From contig NZ_LT629797.1 in the NCBI RefSeq assembly GCF_900106015.1, positions 372,001 through 436,000 on the forward strand: DNA of 64,000 nt. The letters are read 5' to 3'. The translations under genes were made by a program, and so were the position numbers. Shown here piece by piece: positions 1 through 9,303 of this stretch. Position 1 is the first letter of the stretch; the number at the start of each line of letters is the position of its first letter. The DNA is from Pseudomonas sihuiensis. GTDB lineage: Bacteria; Pseudomonadota; Gammaproteobacteria; Pseudomonadales; Pseudomonadaceae. The notes under the pieces were generated by a model. The model was not told where the DNA came from. It did not search any database and worked only from the letters and a program-made list of their open reading frames with translations.

Positions 1-509
1 TGGTCGGCTACTGCGCGGTGAGCAACGAGTTCGACGCTGGCGCCGCCATCCTGTTGTTGATCTTCAGCCTGTGGCAGATGCCGCATTCCTATGCCATCGC
101 CATCTTCCGTTTCAATGACTACCAGGCCGCGAACATCCCGGTGCTGCCCGTTATCAAGGGGATCTCGGCGGCCAAGCGGCAGATCGTGCTGTACATCGCC
201 GCCTTCGTGGTCGCGACCCTGATGCTGACGCTCAGCGGTTACGCCGGCTACAGCTACTTCGTGGTTGCCGCGCTGAGCGGTGCCTACTGGTTGTGGATGG
301 GCGTATCGGGCTACAAGGCCGTCGATGATCGGGTGTGGGCGCGCAAGCTGTTCACCTTCTCCATCATCAGTATCACCATGCTCAGCGTGATGATGTCGGT
401 GGATTTCATCTCCGCGCCCGAGCAGGTATTGGTGACCTCCATCAATCACCTGTGCAGCCAGTTTGCCGACAGTGCGCAGGGTATCTGCGCGGTGGTCGCC
501 GGTATCTGA
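1..509 (+). CDS. cyoE: Heme O synthase (protoheme IX farnesyltransferase), 3' part
   Basis: This is the C-terminal part of the UbiA-family membrane enzyme that adds a farnesyl group to heme b to make heme O for cytochrome oxidase. The reading frame is open from the first bases of the window (first full codon at 3), so the N-terminal half with the first Asp-rich motif lies outside. Visible are the family segment [14 protein letters not shown] and about four hydrophobic helices before the stop at 507-509. A GTG at 18 lies inside the gene and is not the true start. Confidence in the family is high. I cannot say from this window whether it belongs to a cyo or a cox operon. Confidence 0.93.
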   Translation, partial: VGYCAVSNEFDAGAAILLLIFSLWQMPHSYAIAIFRFNDYQAANIPVLPVIKGISAAKRQIVLYIAAFVVATLMLTLSGYAGYSYFVVAALSGAYWLWMGVSGYKAVDDRVWARKLFTFSIISITMLSVMMSVDFISAPEQVLVTSINHLCSQFADSAQGICAVVAGI

Positions 510-518
510 CCTTGGTTC

Positions 519-610
519 TGTGGGGGGCTTCAGTCGCGATTGTCGCCGCTGAAGCGCCTCCCACGGGTGCCACGCTTCATTGCCTGTAGGAGCCCCGGGG
601 CGAAGCTTTG
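519..610. repeat. REP/REPIN-like palindromes
   Basis: An imperfect inverted repeat (519-565) has a GTGGGGGGCTTCAG-type arm and an inverted GCGCCTCCCAC-type arm. It is followed by a second short palindrome, TGTAGGAGCCCCGGGGCGAAGC, at about 585-607. The same sequence family recurs at 15604, 53825 and 55505. It fills the gap between the convergent cyoE and the nucleotidyltransferase gene. Confidence 0.6.
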
Positions 611-650
611 CTGGCACCTCCAGTCTGTCGCTACTGAAGCCCGATCTACC

Positions 651-1205
651 CTACGCAATCACCTGCAACTTTGGCCAGGTGGCCAGCCAGTTCTTGTCAT
701 GCAGGCGCTGTTGGTAGATCTGACTCCTCTCGTTCTGAAAGCGCCCGGCCGGGCGCACGATAAGGCCGAACAGATCCTCCAGGCCGAGCGGTGCGGCGAC
801 CTCCAGCCTGTCTTGTTCATCGAGCCTTATGGCCACCGCCGTCGCGGTCTCTGGCCAGTGCCGCATCGCTTCGGTAGCCGAGGCGTAAGGCGCATCGTCA
901 TTGCGCAGATGCATGCGTGCCTGATTCTTCACCGACCACTGCAGCGATTCGTCCCTGTGGCGCAGGATCGTCTCCAGTTCAGCGTCGCGAGCGGGGGCGG
1001 TTTGGCTGCGGTCGAACCAGATCACGTCGATATCTTCCGGCAGCGGGGACGGCGTGCGTTGATGCAAGTGATCCCAGACTGCGCTGCGCACGAAACCGGC
1101 GGCCACCCAGCAATCGGGCAAGTCGAGCCCGCGCACCTGCTGCAGGATGCGCAAGCGCTGTGGGTCGTTGGCAATGAGTGTCTGGAGTTGAGCGGCGAGA
1201 TTCAT
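651..1205 (-). CDS. Nucleotidyltransferase family protein (COG3575 type)
   Basis: A 184-residue protein of the uncharacterised COG3575/NTP_transf_6 group. It shows the nucleotidyltransferase-like pattern GFVRSAVWDHL near residue 40 followed by DIDVIWFD near residue 60, where the paired acids would bind metal. Length is normal for the family. It is transcribed towards cyoE and away from the hydrolase at 1421. The substrate is unknown; the family call rests on motif memory. Confidence 0.8.
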   Translation of the reverse strand: MNLAAQLQTLIANDPQRLRILQQVRGLDLPDCWVAAGFVRSAVWDHLHQRTPSPLPEDIDVIWFDRSQTAPARDAELETILRHRDESLQWSVKNQARMHLRNDDAPYASATEAMRHWPETATAVAIRLDEQDRLEVAAPLGLEDLFGLIVRPAGRFQNERSQIYQQRLHDKNWLATWPKLQVIA

Positions 1206-1420
1206 GTGCGCAGCCTATCAGCGGTGCCCGTTGCTTGCCTGCTCAGTTCATCCAGCGCTTCTGGCTTGATTCCAGATCACGCAGCCTGCTGAATCGCATG
1301 GCACCGATACAGACCTTAAAGGCCAACCCAGTGGTGGTCGGGCGCCGCTTTGCACTAAAGTCCCCGAGCCGGTCGCCGGGACGGATTTTCCCGGCCAGAG
1401 ATTTTCGAGGGAGGCGCTTG

Positions 1421-2866
1421 ATGCGTTTACCACGCATGCGCAACGTGATGGCCTGGACGCTGGTAGTGCTGTTGTTGATCGTGGTGGCCTTGCTCGGCAT
1501 TCGTATCGCCGGGCTGTCGTCGTTGCCCGAACTGGAACCCTGGCACCGCCTGGTGCCGCAGGAGCTGGAGGTCAGCGAGCTGGACGCTGCCGACTGGCAA
1601 GCCTATCTGGCCGCCGAGGCGGCCCTGTTCGAGCGCCTGCAGAGTGAGTTGATCGAGCCGGTCACGGCCTCCGGCACGGCGCCATACAGCCGCTACGCCA
1701 GCGACAGCCCGGTCTACCCCGGCAACCTGCTGCGCGACTGGAATCGCTCCTTCACTCTGCAGCCGCCAGGTCCGGCGCGTGGCGTGGTGGTGTTGCTGCA
1801 TGGCCTGACCGACTCGCCATACAGCCTGCGCCATATCGCCCAGCACCTGAGCGAACAGGGGCTGTTAGCGCTGGTGCCGCGCATGCCTGGCCATGGCACG
1901 GTGCCGGCGGCGCTCACTGCTGCGCACTGGGAGCAATGGCTGGCCGCTACCCGCCTGGCCGTGCGCGAGGCGCGGCGCCAGGTGCCGGACGGGCCGCTTT
2001 ATATGGTCGGCTACTCCAACGGCGGGGCGCTGGCGCTGCGTTACAGCCTGGCGGCGTTGGAAGACGAGCGCCTGGCCATGCCGCAACGCCTGGTGCTGAT
2101 CTCGCCGATGATCGGTGTCACCAGCTACGCCCGTTACGCCGGGCTGGCGGCCCTGCCGGCGTTGCTGCCGGCCTTCGCCAAGTCGGCCTGGATGAACGTG
2201 CTGCCGGAGTTCAACCCGTTCAAGTACAACTCCTTCCCGGTGCACGCGGCGCGGCAGACCTATGAGCTGACCAGCGAGGTGCAGTCTGCCTTCGATGCCG
2301 CCGAAGCCGATGGCCGTCTGTCACGATTGCCACCGGTGCTGGCCTTTCAGTCGCTGGCCGACAGTACCGTGAGTACACCGGCCGTGGTGCGTCATTTGTT
2401 CGAGCGTCTACCGGCCAATGGCAGCGAACTGGTGATTTTCGACATCAACCGCTCGCAGGCGGCCAGCTCGCTGCTGCGGGCGGACATGAGCGGCTTGCTC
2501 GAGACCTTGCTGCCACCGGCTCAGCGTGACTACGACCTGACGGTAGTGGGCGTTGCGCAGAGCGGTGGTCGTCAGGTCGAGGCGCGGCGAATCACCGCCG
2601 GCGAGCGTGAGGCGCGGGTGACGCCATTGAACGTCGAATACCCGAGCCAGCTGTTCTCGCTGTCACACGTTGCACTGCCGTTTCCCACGGACGATCCGCT
2701 GTATGGCAGCGAACCGACCTCCGAGGAGTTCTACGGCGTAGCCCTTGGCACGCTGGCACCGCGCGGTGAACACGGCGTGCTGGTGGTGGGGCTCGATAGT
2801 TTGCAGCGTATGACGTCCAACCCCTTCTACGCTTATTTGCGCGAGCGCATCGACGAAGACTTGTAG
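1421..2866 (+). CDS. Membrane-anchored alpha/beta hydrolase (lysophospholipase-like)
   Basis: An alpha/beta-hydrolase of 481 residues. A single hydrophobic helix (residues about 10-30) anchors it in the inner membrane. The oxyanion region HGLTDSPYS starts at residue 127, and the nucleophile elbow GYSNGG places the catalytic serine at residue 199. I chose ATG 1421 because AGGGAGGCG lies just upstream and the helix follows at once; the frame stays open upstream to 1178 without a good ribosome site. The C-terminal quarter after the hydrolase core is not recognised. The substrate is unknown and a lipid ester is only a guess from the family. Confidence 0.8.
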   Translation: MRLPRMRNVMAWTLVVLLLIVVALLGIRIAGLSSLPELEPWHRLVPQELEVSELDAADWQAYLAAEAALFERLQSELIEPVTASGTAPYSRYASDSPVYPGNLLRDWNRSFTLQPPGPARGVVVLLHGLTDSPYSLRHIAQHLSEQGLLALVPRMPGHGTVPAALTAAHWEQWLAATRLAVREARRQVPDGPLYMVGYSNGGALALRYSLAALEDERLAMPQRLVLISPMIGVTSYARYAGLAALPALLPAFAKSAWMNVLPEFNPFKYNSFPVHAARQTYELTSEVQSAFDAAEADGRLSRLPPVLAFQSLADSTVSTPAVVRHLFERLPANGSELVIFDINRSQAASSLLRADMSGLLETLLPPAQRDYDLTVVGVAQSGGRQVEARRITAGEREARVTPLNVEYPSQLFSLSHVALPFPTDDPLYGSEPTSEEFYGVALGTLAPRGEHGVLVVGLDSLQRMTSNPFYAYLRERIDEDL

Positions 2867-2929
2867 GTGGTTCGATGCGCACGGCGTCCGACCGGAGGGG
2901 GCGCCGTGCGCACCGAGTGGTTTGAGGGG

Positions 2930-4576
2930 TTACAACCGGAAACGCCCGACCAGGCCATCGAGCTGGGTCGATAGCGCCTGCAGGTCGCTGCTGGCCTGGT
3001 TGAGCTGGTCGGCGATATGGGTGGTGCCGACGGTCAGCTCGTTGATGTCGACGATGTTGCGGTTGATGTCTTCGACCACGCTGGACTGTTCTTCGGTGGC
3101 AGTAGCGACCTGGATGTTCTGGTCGCTGATCTGGCCGATATGGTTGTTGATCTGCTCCAGCGCCGCCGACGCCTTGCTCGCATATTCCACCACCAGCGCG
3201 CTCTGCCGTTGCCCCTTGGCCATGGCCTCGACGGCCGAGCGTGATTCGTTCTGCAGGCGGTCGATGACCTGCTGGATCTCCTCGGTGGAGGCACCGGAAC
3301 GGCTGGCCAGGGTACGTACCTCGTCGGCCACGACGGCGAAGCCGCGGCCTTGCTCGCCAGCACGCGCCGCTTCGATGGCGGCGTTGAGCGCGAGCAGGTT
3401 GGTCTGTTCGGAAATGCTGCGGATGGTGTTGAGCGTGGTGCTGATGGCGTCGGTCTGCGCGGCCAGTGCCTCGATCACCTTGGCGGCCTGTTCCAGTTCG
3501 CCGTTGAGGGCATCGACCTGGCGATGCGCCTGGCTGACCACGGCGCTGCCGTCGCTGGCATGCTGGGTCGCCTCGCGGGCGACTGCTGCGGCGTTCTCGG
3601 CGTTGCGCGCAATCTCGTTGACGGTCGAGCCCAGCTCGTTGATGGCGGTGGCCACCTGCACCGTACGGTCGCTTTGCGCCGTGCAGTTGCTCTGGGTCAG
3701 GCGCGCGCGTTCGGCCACGTCGCGAGCCATGCCCGAGAGTTGGCGCGAGTTGTCGGCGAGCTGGCGCATGGCGCCATGCACCTTGTCGATGAACTGGTTG
3801 AAGCTGCGGGCGATCTCGCTCAGCTCGTCCTGGCCGTGCAGGTCGATACGGGTGTCCAGGGCCAGGTTGTCGGCAGCCTGGCCCAGGCTGCTCTGCAACA
3901 CCGCCACACGGCGACGTAGCTGCACCACGATCAGCCAGGAAATGATGATCGATACCAGCAGGCCGATGGCGATGATGGCGATCTGACGGGTAATGCCTTG
4001 GTCGTAGCTCTCGGCACTGTGCTGGTTCTGCTGCTCAGCCTGCTGCAGCAGGGCATCGAGCAGGTCGTTGGCGCCCTGGCGCATCACGCCGTAGGTCTTG
4101 GCGTACTGGTCGCGATAGATCTGCTGCGCCTTGGCCATGTCGCCGGCGTCGAAGGCGGCGAGCATCGGGTTCAGTTCATTGCTGACCATGGCTTCGAACT
4201 GATCAAGCAGTTGCTGCGCCTGGACCTTGCGCTCCGGGTTGACCTGGGCCGCCACGGCCTGGCGCATCGCTTCGCGCATGCCGGGCACATCTTCGTTGCG
4301 GGCATCCTGCACGCGCGATTTCACGCCGCGTTCGTCGCGTAGCGGAGTTTCCTGCAGCAGCATCATGTCGAGCCCGACGCGCATACGCGGGATGCGCGAG
4401 GCGACCTCGGCCATGGCGCGCATCGGCGCAGCCGTATTGAGATAGAGCACCTGCGTGTCCCGATGCATGCTCGACATGCTGCTCAGGCTGGTCAGCGCCA
4501 CCAGCAGCAGGGCGATGCAGGGAATCGCCACCGCGATGATCAGGCGGGTTTTCAAAGAGAGGGCGTCGAGACGCAT
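2930..4576 (-). CDS. Methyl-accepting chemotaxis protein
   Basis: A 548-residue chemoreceptor. It has a transmembrane helix at about 12-30, a periplasmic helical domain of about 165 residues that looks like a four-helix bundle, a second transmembrane helix near 197-216, a HAMP domain, and a cytoplasmic signalling region with the conserved hairpin ([19 protein letters not shown], then [10 protein letters not shown]). Start ATG 4576 gives the usual short basic N-terminus; the frame is open upstream to 4750 but shows no family similarity. There is no C-terminal CheR-tethering pentapeptide: the protein ends GRFRL. The ligand cannot be read from sequence. It lies next to glutaredoxin with no sign of co-regulation. 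Confidence 0.92.
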   Translation of the reverse strand: MRLDALSLKTRLIIAVAIPCIALLLVALTSLSSMSSMHRDTQVLYLNTAAPMRAMAEVASRIPRMRVGLDMMLLQETPLRDERGVKSRVQDARNEDVPGMREAMRQAVAAQVNPERKVQAQQLLDQFEAMVSNELNPMLAAFDAGDMAKAQQIYRDQYAKTYGVMRQGANDLLDALLQQAEQQNQHSAESYDQGITRQIAIIAIGLLVSIIISWLIVVQLRRRVAVLQSSLGQAADNLALDTRIDLHGQDELSEIARSFNQFIDKVHGAMRQLADNSRQLSGMARDVAERARLTQSNCTAQSDRTVQVATAINELGSTVNEIARNAENAAAVAREATQHASDGSAVVSQAHRQVDALNGELEQAAKVIEALAAQTDAISTTLNTIRSISEQTNLLALNAAIEAARAGEQGRGFAVVADEVRTLASRSGASTEEIQQVIDRLQNESRSAVEAMAKGQRQSALVVEYASKASAALEQINNHIGQISDQNIQVATATEEQSSVVEDINRNIVDINELTVGTTHIADQLNQASSDLQALSTQLDGLVGRFRL

Positions 4577-4766
4577 GGGCAGACTCCATTTCGAGATAGG
4601 GCGCAGGGCGACGCTCAGCCTATCGGGCCGATGTTGCCGCTTTTGTATCGGCAGCGATGGCCAGGTGCATGAGGGCAAAGACGAGCGCTTTGACGAAAAG
4701 GAGTAGGCCGGCACAGCTGTCGGCGCAGAAGGGGTGATGGCCGCCGGCAAGGTCGGCCATCAGGGT

Positions 4767-5021
4767 TCAGGCTTGCAGCAACGCATCCAGTTCGCCGCCA
4801 CGTTCCAGTGCGGCGAGGTCATCGAAGCCGCCGACATGATGCTCGCCAATGAATATCTGCGGCACGCTGCGGCGCTTGCTGCGCTGCAGCATCTCCGCCA
4901 TACGCTCGGGCGAGCGACTCACGTCGATTTCCTCGTAGGTCACGCCCTTGCGTGTCAGCAGCGCCTTGGCGTTGATGCAGTAAGGGCAGTATGCGGTGGT
5001 GTAGAGGGTGACGGCTTGCAT
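4767..5021 (-). CDS. grxC: Glutaredoxin 3
   Basis: An 84-residue dithiol glutaredoxin that reduces protein disulfides and is itself recycled by glutathione. The active site CPYC is at residues 12-15, followed by the SVPQIFIG and HVGGFDDL elements that bind glutathione. Length is typical of GrxC. It is followed upstream, on the same strand, by the AhpD-like gene at 5040-5558 after 18 bases, so the two may be transcribed together as thiol redox functions. Confidence 0.92.
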   Translation of the reverse strand: MQAVTLYTTAYCPYCINAKALLTRKGVTYEEIDVSRSPERMAEMLQRSKRRSVPQIFIGEHHVGGFDDLAALERGGELDALLQA

Positions 5022-5039
5022 GGTGTACCTCCGGCGTCA

Positions 5040-5558
5040 TCAGACGGCTACTGGTGGAAAATCGACAACGGTTTCGGCCAGGTTGTTGAGGTAATTGGTC
5101 AGCGTCATCAAGGCGACGTTGGCCACCACTTCGACGATAGCGGCCTCGCTCAGCCCTTCATCGCGCGCGGCTTGCAGCTGCGCATCGCTGAGGCGGCCGC
5201 GGCTGTCGATGATCTGCCGGGTCAGGCGCGCTACGGCATCGAACTCGCCATCGCGGGCGCTGCGAATGTCCGCTGCGCTAAGACCGGCCTTGCCGGCGAA
5301 CAGGGTGTGCGCGGCCAGGCAGTATTCGCAGCCGTTGACCTGCGAGCTCGCCAGCGCCACCACTTCGCGCGCCTTGGCGTTCAGTGTGCCTTTGCCGAGC
5401 GCCTGGGACAGTGCCAGGTAGCCGCTCAGCGCGGCCGGGGCGTGGGCCAGGGTGGCGAAGGTATTGGGGATGAAACCGAGGCCCTTGCGGATGCCTTCCA
5501 GTTGCGTCTGGGCGCTGGCAGCGGTTTGTTCGAAGGGCAGTGCGGCGATACGAGTCAT
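5040..5558 (-). CDS. Carboxymuconolactone decarboxylase / AhpD-like peroxidase
   Basis: A 172-residue protein with the AhpD core motif CEYCLAAHT, the paired cysteines and histidine of alkylhydroperoxidase-type enzymes. Start ATG 5558 is preceded by GGAGAAACACC; an in-frame start 20 codons upstream has no ribosome site. The related family acts on organic peroxides or on carboxymuconolactone; the redox-active CxxC favours the peroxidase role. It is divergent from an AraC regulator at 5681, a common arrangement for a regulator and its target. Confidence 0.85.
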   Translation of the reverse strand: MTRIAALPFEQTAASAQTQLEGIRKGLGFIPNTFATLAHAPAALSGYLALSQALGKGTLNAKAREVVALASSQVNGCEYCLAAHTLFAGKAGLSAADIRSARDGEFDAVARLTRQIIDSRGRLSDAQLQAARDEGLSEAAIVEVVANVALMTLTNYLNNLAETVVDFPPVAV

Positions 5559-5680
5559 GGTGTTTCTCCAGTCTTGGGTGGGGAGCTTGTCGTTCAAGCC
5601 TGGAGCCATGCTAGGCAATCGATCTGGCTTTTCGGATTCAGATCGTCGATGTTGTGCGACAGATCGTCCAAGAGTGCGAG

Positions 5681-6511
5681 ATGACCATGGATCGCCTTTC
5701 CAGCCTGCTGCATCACTTCAACCTGCACGCCAGCACCTTCCACCGCGGTGGGTTCTGCGGCACCAGCAGCCATGGCGAGCATGAGCCGCATGGTTACATC
5801 CATCTACTGCGTGCCGGGCGCATGAGCTTTCGTGAAGGCGATGGCCGCGAACTGCGTCTGGAAGAGCCGAGCCTGATGCTGGTGGCCAGGCCGCGCCTGC
5901 ACCAGATGACGGCCAGTGAGGCTGACGGTGCCGAACTGGTCTGCGCGACCCTGGCCTTCGACGGCGGCATCGACAATCCGCTGTCGCGGTCACTGCCAGG
6001 CGCCATCGTCAAACCGCTGCGCGAGTTGCCGAGCCTGAGCGGTTGCCTGGACTGGCTGTTCGCCGAGGCGGCGGGGGAGGATTGCGGACGCGAACTGGTG
6101 CTCAATCGCCTGTTCGAGCTGATGGTGATTCAACTGCTGCGCCATCTGATGAACAGCCGCGAGCTGGCCTCGGGGATGATGGCGGGGCTGGCCGAACCAC
6201 GCCTGGCGCGGGCGCTCAATCAACTGCACGAGAAACCGCAGCACGGCTGGTCGGTGGCCGAGCTGGCGGCGCTGGCCGGCATGTCGCGCGCCAGTTTCGC
6301 TGCGCATTTTCACGATGTGGTCGGTGCTACACCGGCGGATTATCTGGTGGGCTGGCGCGTCAGCCTGGCGCAGAAGCGTCTGCGCGAGGGCCGGCCCATG
6401 GCGCTGATCGCCGACGAGGTCGGCTATGAAAGCCCCTCGGCCCTGGCCCGTGCATTTCGCCGCAAGGTGGGGGCGAGTCCCAGCGAGTGGCTGCGTCAGG
6501 TCGCTCAATAG
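5681..6511 (+). CDS. AraC-family transcriptional regulator (cupin type)
   Basis: A regulator of 276 residues. The N-terminal cupin-like sensing domain runs to about residue 160, and the C-terminal double helix-turn-helix (WSVAELAALAGMSRASFAAHF, then ALIADEVGYESPSALARAF) ends the protein. ATG 5681 or 5687 is the start; the upstream frame to 5654 adds nothing conserved. It is divergent from the AhpD-like gene, so it probably controls that gene and itself. The effector is unknown. Confidence 0.87.
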   Translation: MTMDRLSSLLHHFNLHASTFHRGGFCGTSSHGEHEPHGYIHLLRAGRMSFREGDGRELRLEEPSLMLVARPRLHQMTASEADGAELVCATLAFDGGIDNPLSRSLPGAIVKPLRELPSLSGCLDWLFAEAAGEDCGRELVLNRLFELMVIQLLRHLMNSRELASGMMAGLAEPRLARALNQLHEKPQHGWSVAELAALAGMSRASFAAHFHDVVGATPADYLVGWRVSLAQKRLREGRPMALIADEVGYESPSALARAFRRKVGASPSEWLRQVAQ

Positions 6512-7839
6512 GCGAAATGGGCGATGGCTTGCCTGACCTTGTCCAGCGCGTCTTCCAGTTGCGCCAGGGTGACCGAGCCAAGGGCCAGGCGCAGCGCATG
6601 GGGCACCTGCTCCGAGGTGCTGAACGGCTCAGCGGTGGAGACCGCCACCCGCTCGTGCAGCAGGCGCGCCACGACCTGATCGGCGCGCACCTCGGCCGGT
6701 AACGGCAGCCAGAGGAAATAGCCGGCCTCATGGCCGATCGGTTGCAGGCCGGCCAGCACGCGCCGCGCCAGTGCTTGCCGGCAGCGGGCGTCCTCGCGCT
6801 TCTGTGCTTGCAGGCGGGCCAGTGTGCCGTCTTCGATCCAGGCGCAGACCAGCGCCGTCATGATGCCCGGGGTGTTCCAGGTGCTGGCGCGGATGCTGCG
6901 CTCCAGTGCGGCGACCCAGACGGCAGGCGCAGTCAGGTAGCCAACCCGCAAGCCGGTGGCGATGTTCTTCGAGAAGCCAGATACATGCACCGTGCGTTCG
7001 GGCGCCAGGGCGGCCAGTGGCGCTGGTGCCGAGCTGGCCAGGAAGGCGTAGGCGGCATCCTCGATGATCAGCAGATCGTGCTCGCGGGCGATATCGATCA
7101 GGCGCTTGCGCTGTCGCTGGTCGAGTACCCAGCCCAGCGGGTTGTGCAGGGTCGGCATGCTGTAGATCGCCTGTACCCGGCGCGTTCTGCACAGTGCTGC
7201 CAGGGCATCGAAATCGGGGCCGCTGGCGTCGCAGGGCAGCGCCAGCAATTCCACGCCGCGCGCGGCAGCAGCCGCCTTGAAACCGGGGTAGGTGAGGGCA
7301 TCGACCGCGACCACGTCACCGGGCTTGAGCAGGGTCTGCAGGGTCAGCGCCAGGCCGTGTTGGGCGCCGTTGACGATCAGCACCTGTTGCGCCGTGACCG
7401 GGAGTCCCTGATCCGTCAGGTGCCTGGCCAGCAATGCCCGCTCATGGGGGCGCCCGGCATGCGGCTGGTAGCGCAGCAGCGCTTCCAGGTCACCAGACAA
7501 TGCCAGCTGGCGCAGGGCCTGGCGCAGCAGATCGGCCTGGCCCGGCAACGTGGGGTAGTTGAAGTTGAGGTCGAGCATGCCGCCCTCGGTCGCCGGCTGG
7601 TCGATACCGTGGCCAGGCGCCAGGCTGGTCTCGCGCACGAAGGTGCCGCGCCCGGTTTCGCCACTGACCAGGCCCATGGCGTGCAGCTCGGCGTAGACCC
7701 GTGACGCGGTGACTAGGGCGATGCCGTGCTGCGCGGCCAGTTCGCGGTGCGTGGGCAGGCGTGTACCGGGCGCGAGCGCGCCGCAGCGGATGTCGGCGGC
7801 CAACTGATCGACCAGTTGCTTGTAGCGCGCGCGGGGCAT
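6505..7839 (-). CDS. MocR-type regulator (GntR HTH fused to aminotransferase domain)
   Basis: A 444-residue fusion of an N-terminal GntR winged helix (residues about 1-70) to a fold-type-I PLP aminotransferase domain. The PLP lysine is in SGFSKNIATG, and IIEDAAYAFL carries the cofactor aspartate. MocR proteins use the aminotransferase domain to sense an amino acid or PLP and act as regulators. It overlaps the 3' end of the AraC gene by 7 bases. ATG 7839 is chosen; an in-frame TTG at 7857 lies inside an inverted repeat (7851-7872) and is less likely. No ribosome site is visible, so translation could be leaderless. Confidence 0.87.
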   Translation of the reverse strand: MPRARYKQLVDQLAADIRCGALAPGTRLPTHRELAAQHGIALVTASRVYAELHAMGLVSGETGRGTFVRETSLAPGHGIDQPATEGGMLDLNFNYPTLPGQADLLRQALRQLALSGDLEALLRYQPHAGRPHERALLARHLTDQGLPVTAQQVLIVNGAQHGLALTLQTLLKPGDVVAVDALTYPGFKAAAAARGVELLALPCDASGPDFDALAALCRTRRVQAIYSMPTLHNPLGWVLDQRQRKRLIDIAREHDLLIIEDAAYAFLASSAPAPLAALAPERTVHVSGFSKNIATGLRVGYLTAPAVWVAALERSIRASTWNTPGIMTALVCAWIEDGTLARLQAQKREDARCRQALARRVLAGLQPIGHEAGYFLWLPLPAEVRADQVVARLLHERVAVSTAEPFSTSEQVPHALRLALGSVTLAQLEDALDKVRQAIAHFAY

Positions 7840-7850
7840 GGGTTGTATCC

Positions 7851-7872
7851 ATGACAATTATTTGATTGTCAT
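7851..7872. promoter_or_regulatory. Operator-like inverted repeat between MocR and PfpI genes
   Basis: Perfect 8-base arms ATGACAAT and ATTGTCAT are separated by six bases, in the 83-base gap between the divergent MocR and PfpI-like genes. The position suits autoregulation and control of the PfpI-like gene. This is inference from symmetry and position only. Confidence 0.55.
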
Positions 7873-7922
7873 GATCATTGCCCCGAAGCTGCGTGGCAAC
7901 CCGTTTCATCACAGGAGCTGCC

Positions 7923-8537
7923 ATGCACATCGCCATTCTGACCTTCGAGGGTTTCAACGAGCTCGACTCGCTGATCGCCTTCGCCATTCTCAACCGCGTC
8001 CGCCGGCCCGACTGGCGCGTCAGCATCGCCAGCCCAGTTGCACGCGTGACATCCATGAACGGGTTGGTGATCGATAGCCACATCGACCTGCAGCAGGCCT
8101 GCGCGGCCGATGCGGTGATCGTCGGCAGTGGCATGCGTACTCGTGAGGTGGTGGCGGATGAAGCGCTGATGGCGCAGCTGCGCCTCGACCCGGCGCGGCA
8201 ACTGCTGGCGGCGCAGTGTTCCGGCACGTTGCTACTGGCCCGGCTCGGCCTGCTCGACGGCGTGCTCGCCTGCACCGACCTGACCAGCAAGCCCTGGGTG
8301 CAGGAGGCGGGTGTGCAGGTGCTCGACCAGCCGCTGTTCGCCCGTGGCAATGTCGCCACGGCGGGTGGCTGCCTGGCGTCGACCTATCTCGCCGCCTGGG
8401 TCATCGCCCGTCTGGTCGGCCTCGACGAGGCGCGCCAGGCGCTGCACTACGTGGCGCCGGTGGGTGAGAAGGCGCAGTACCTGGCGGGGGCGATGGCGGC
8501 GATCGGTCCTTATCTTCAGTACCGTACAGAGGCGTGA
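7923..8537 (+). CDS. DJ-1/PfpI-family protein
   Basis: A 204-residue member of the DJ-1/PfpI glutamine-amidotransferase-like family. The nucleophile cysteine sits in AAQCSGTLLLARLG, and the acidic residue of the active site is probably in FEGFNELDSL near the N-terminus. ATG 7923 follows ACAGGAGCTGCC, a good ribosome site. Members include isonitrile hydratases, glyoxalase-like enzymes and regulators, and I cannot assign one. The divergent MocR regulator is the likely controller. Confidence 0.82.
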   Translation: MHIAILTFEGFNELDSLIAFAILNRVRRPDWRVSIASPVARVTSMNGLVIDSHIDLQQACAADAVIVGSGMRTREVVADEALMAQLRLDPARQLLAAQCSGTLLLARLGLLDGVLACTDLTSKPWVQEAGVQVLDQPLFARGNVATAGGCLASTYLAAWVIARLVGLDEARQALHYVAPVGEKAQYLAGAMAAIGPYLQYRTEA

Positions 8538-8602
8538 CGGGTTCGTGCATCGCGGCAAGCTGTCGTACCATCGCCGACTGACCCCGCCACGAGCCTTCGC
8601 GC

Positions 8603-9127
8603 ATGTTCGAAATCCAGCCCATCGACCCCGCCTACTACCGCCAGCAGACCCGCCGCAGCACCATGGTGATCGCGGTCATCTTCGTGGCGCTGGCCATGCT
8701 CTGCGCCACGGCGAGCACGCAGCTTTTCGGCACGCCCGGTGGCGACAACTTCAAGTGGAACCTGCTGGGTGTGCTGGCGGGGCTCGGCCTGACCATTGCC
8801 TTGGTGCGCCAGCGACTCTGGTTGCGGCCGTTCATGGCGCCGGCCGTTTACGGTTGGCGCCTCAAGCGCAGCCTGATGCGCGTGACCAACGTCATGCATC
8901 ACGTCAAGGCAGGCGTGGCCCAGGGCGATGAAACGGCGATGAAGCTGCTGCGCTTCTACCACCTGGGAGTGACCCAGATGCATCAGCTCGACGGCAACTC
9001 CAGCGAGCTGAGCCAGATGGTGCGCGAGATCGACAGCCATCGTGAGGCGATGGAGCAGCAGGGGCTGGACATCGAGCAGACGCGGCTCGACCTGGCCTGG
9101 CTGGAGCGGGTCAAAACGTTTAGCTGA
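8603..9127 (+). CDS. DUF3087 family membrane protein
   Basis: A 174-residue protein with two hydrophobic helices (about residues 20-40 and 55-75) and a soluble C-terminal half rich in charged helices. It matches the DUF3087 family of gammaproteobacteria from memory. The function is unknown. It lies alone, 65 bases after the PfpI-like gene. Confidence 0.75.
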   Translation: MFEIQPIDPAYYRQQTRRSTMVIAVIFVALAMLCATASTQLFGTPGGDNFKWNLLGVLAGLGLTIALVRQRLWLRPFMAPAVYGWRLKRSLMRVTNVMHHVKAGVAQGDETAMKLLRFYHLGVTQMHQLDGNSSELSQMVREIDSHREAMEQQGLDIEQTRLDLAWLERVKTFS

Positions 9128-9153
9128 ACACTTCTTGTCGATCCAGGGTTGAA

Positions 9154-9244
9154 GTCACAATGACTTTAAAGTTGTCATTGTGACCTGATCTCCTTGTTGT
9201 CATTAGTACCTGTTTTTTCTTATCTATCTGTTTTTTATAGATAA
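9154..9244. promoter_or_regulatory. Two operator-like inverted repeats before the glycine-zipper gene
   Basis: The first repeat has perfect 11-base arms GTCACAATGAC (9154-9164) and GTCATTGTGAC (9174-9184); the left arm is itself inside a smaller palindrome, AAGTCACAATGACTT. TTGTCATT recurs at about 9196. A second repeat, TTATCTAT (9220-9227) and ATAGATAA (9237-9244), sits in an AT-rich stretch that could hold the -10 region. There is no T-run after the first repeat, so an operator is more likely than a terminator. Confidence 0.5.
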
Positions 9245-9303
9245 AATACATGGCACAGAATCTGACTCTCTCCGGGTGCAATGCCCATCACAGGAGAGCT
9301 CAG

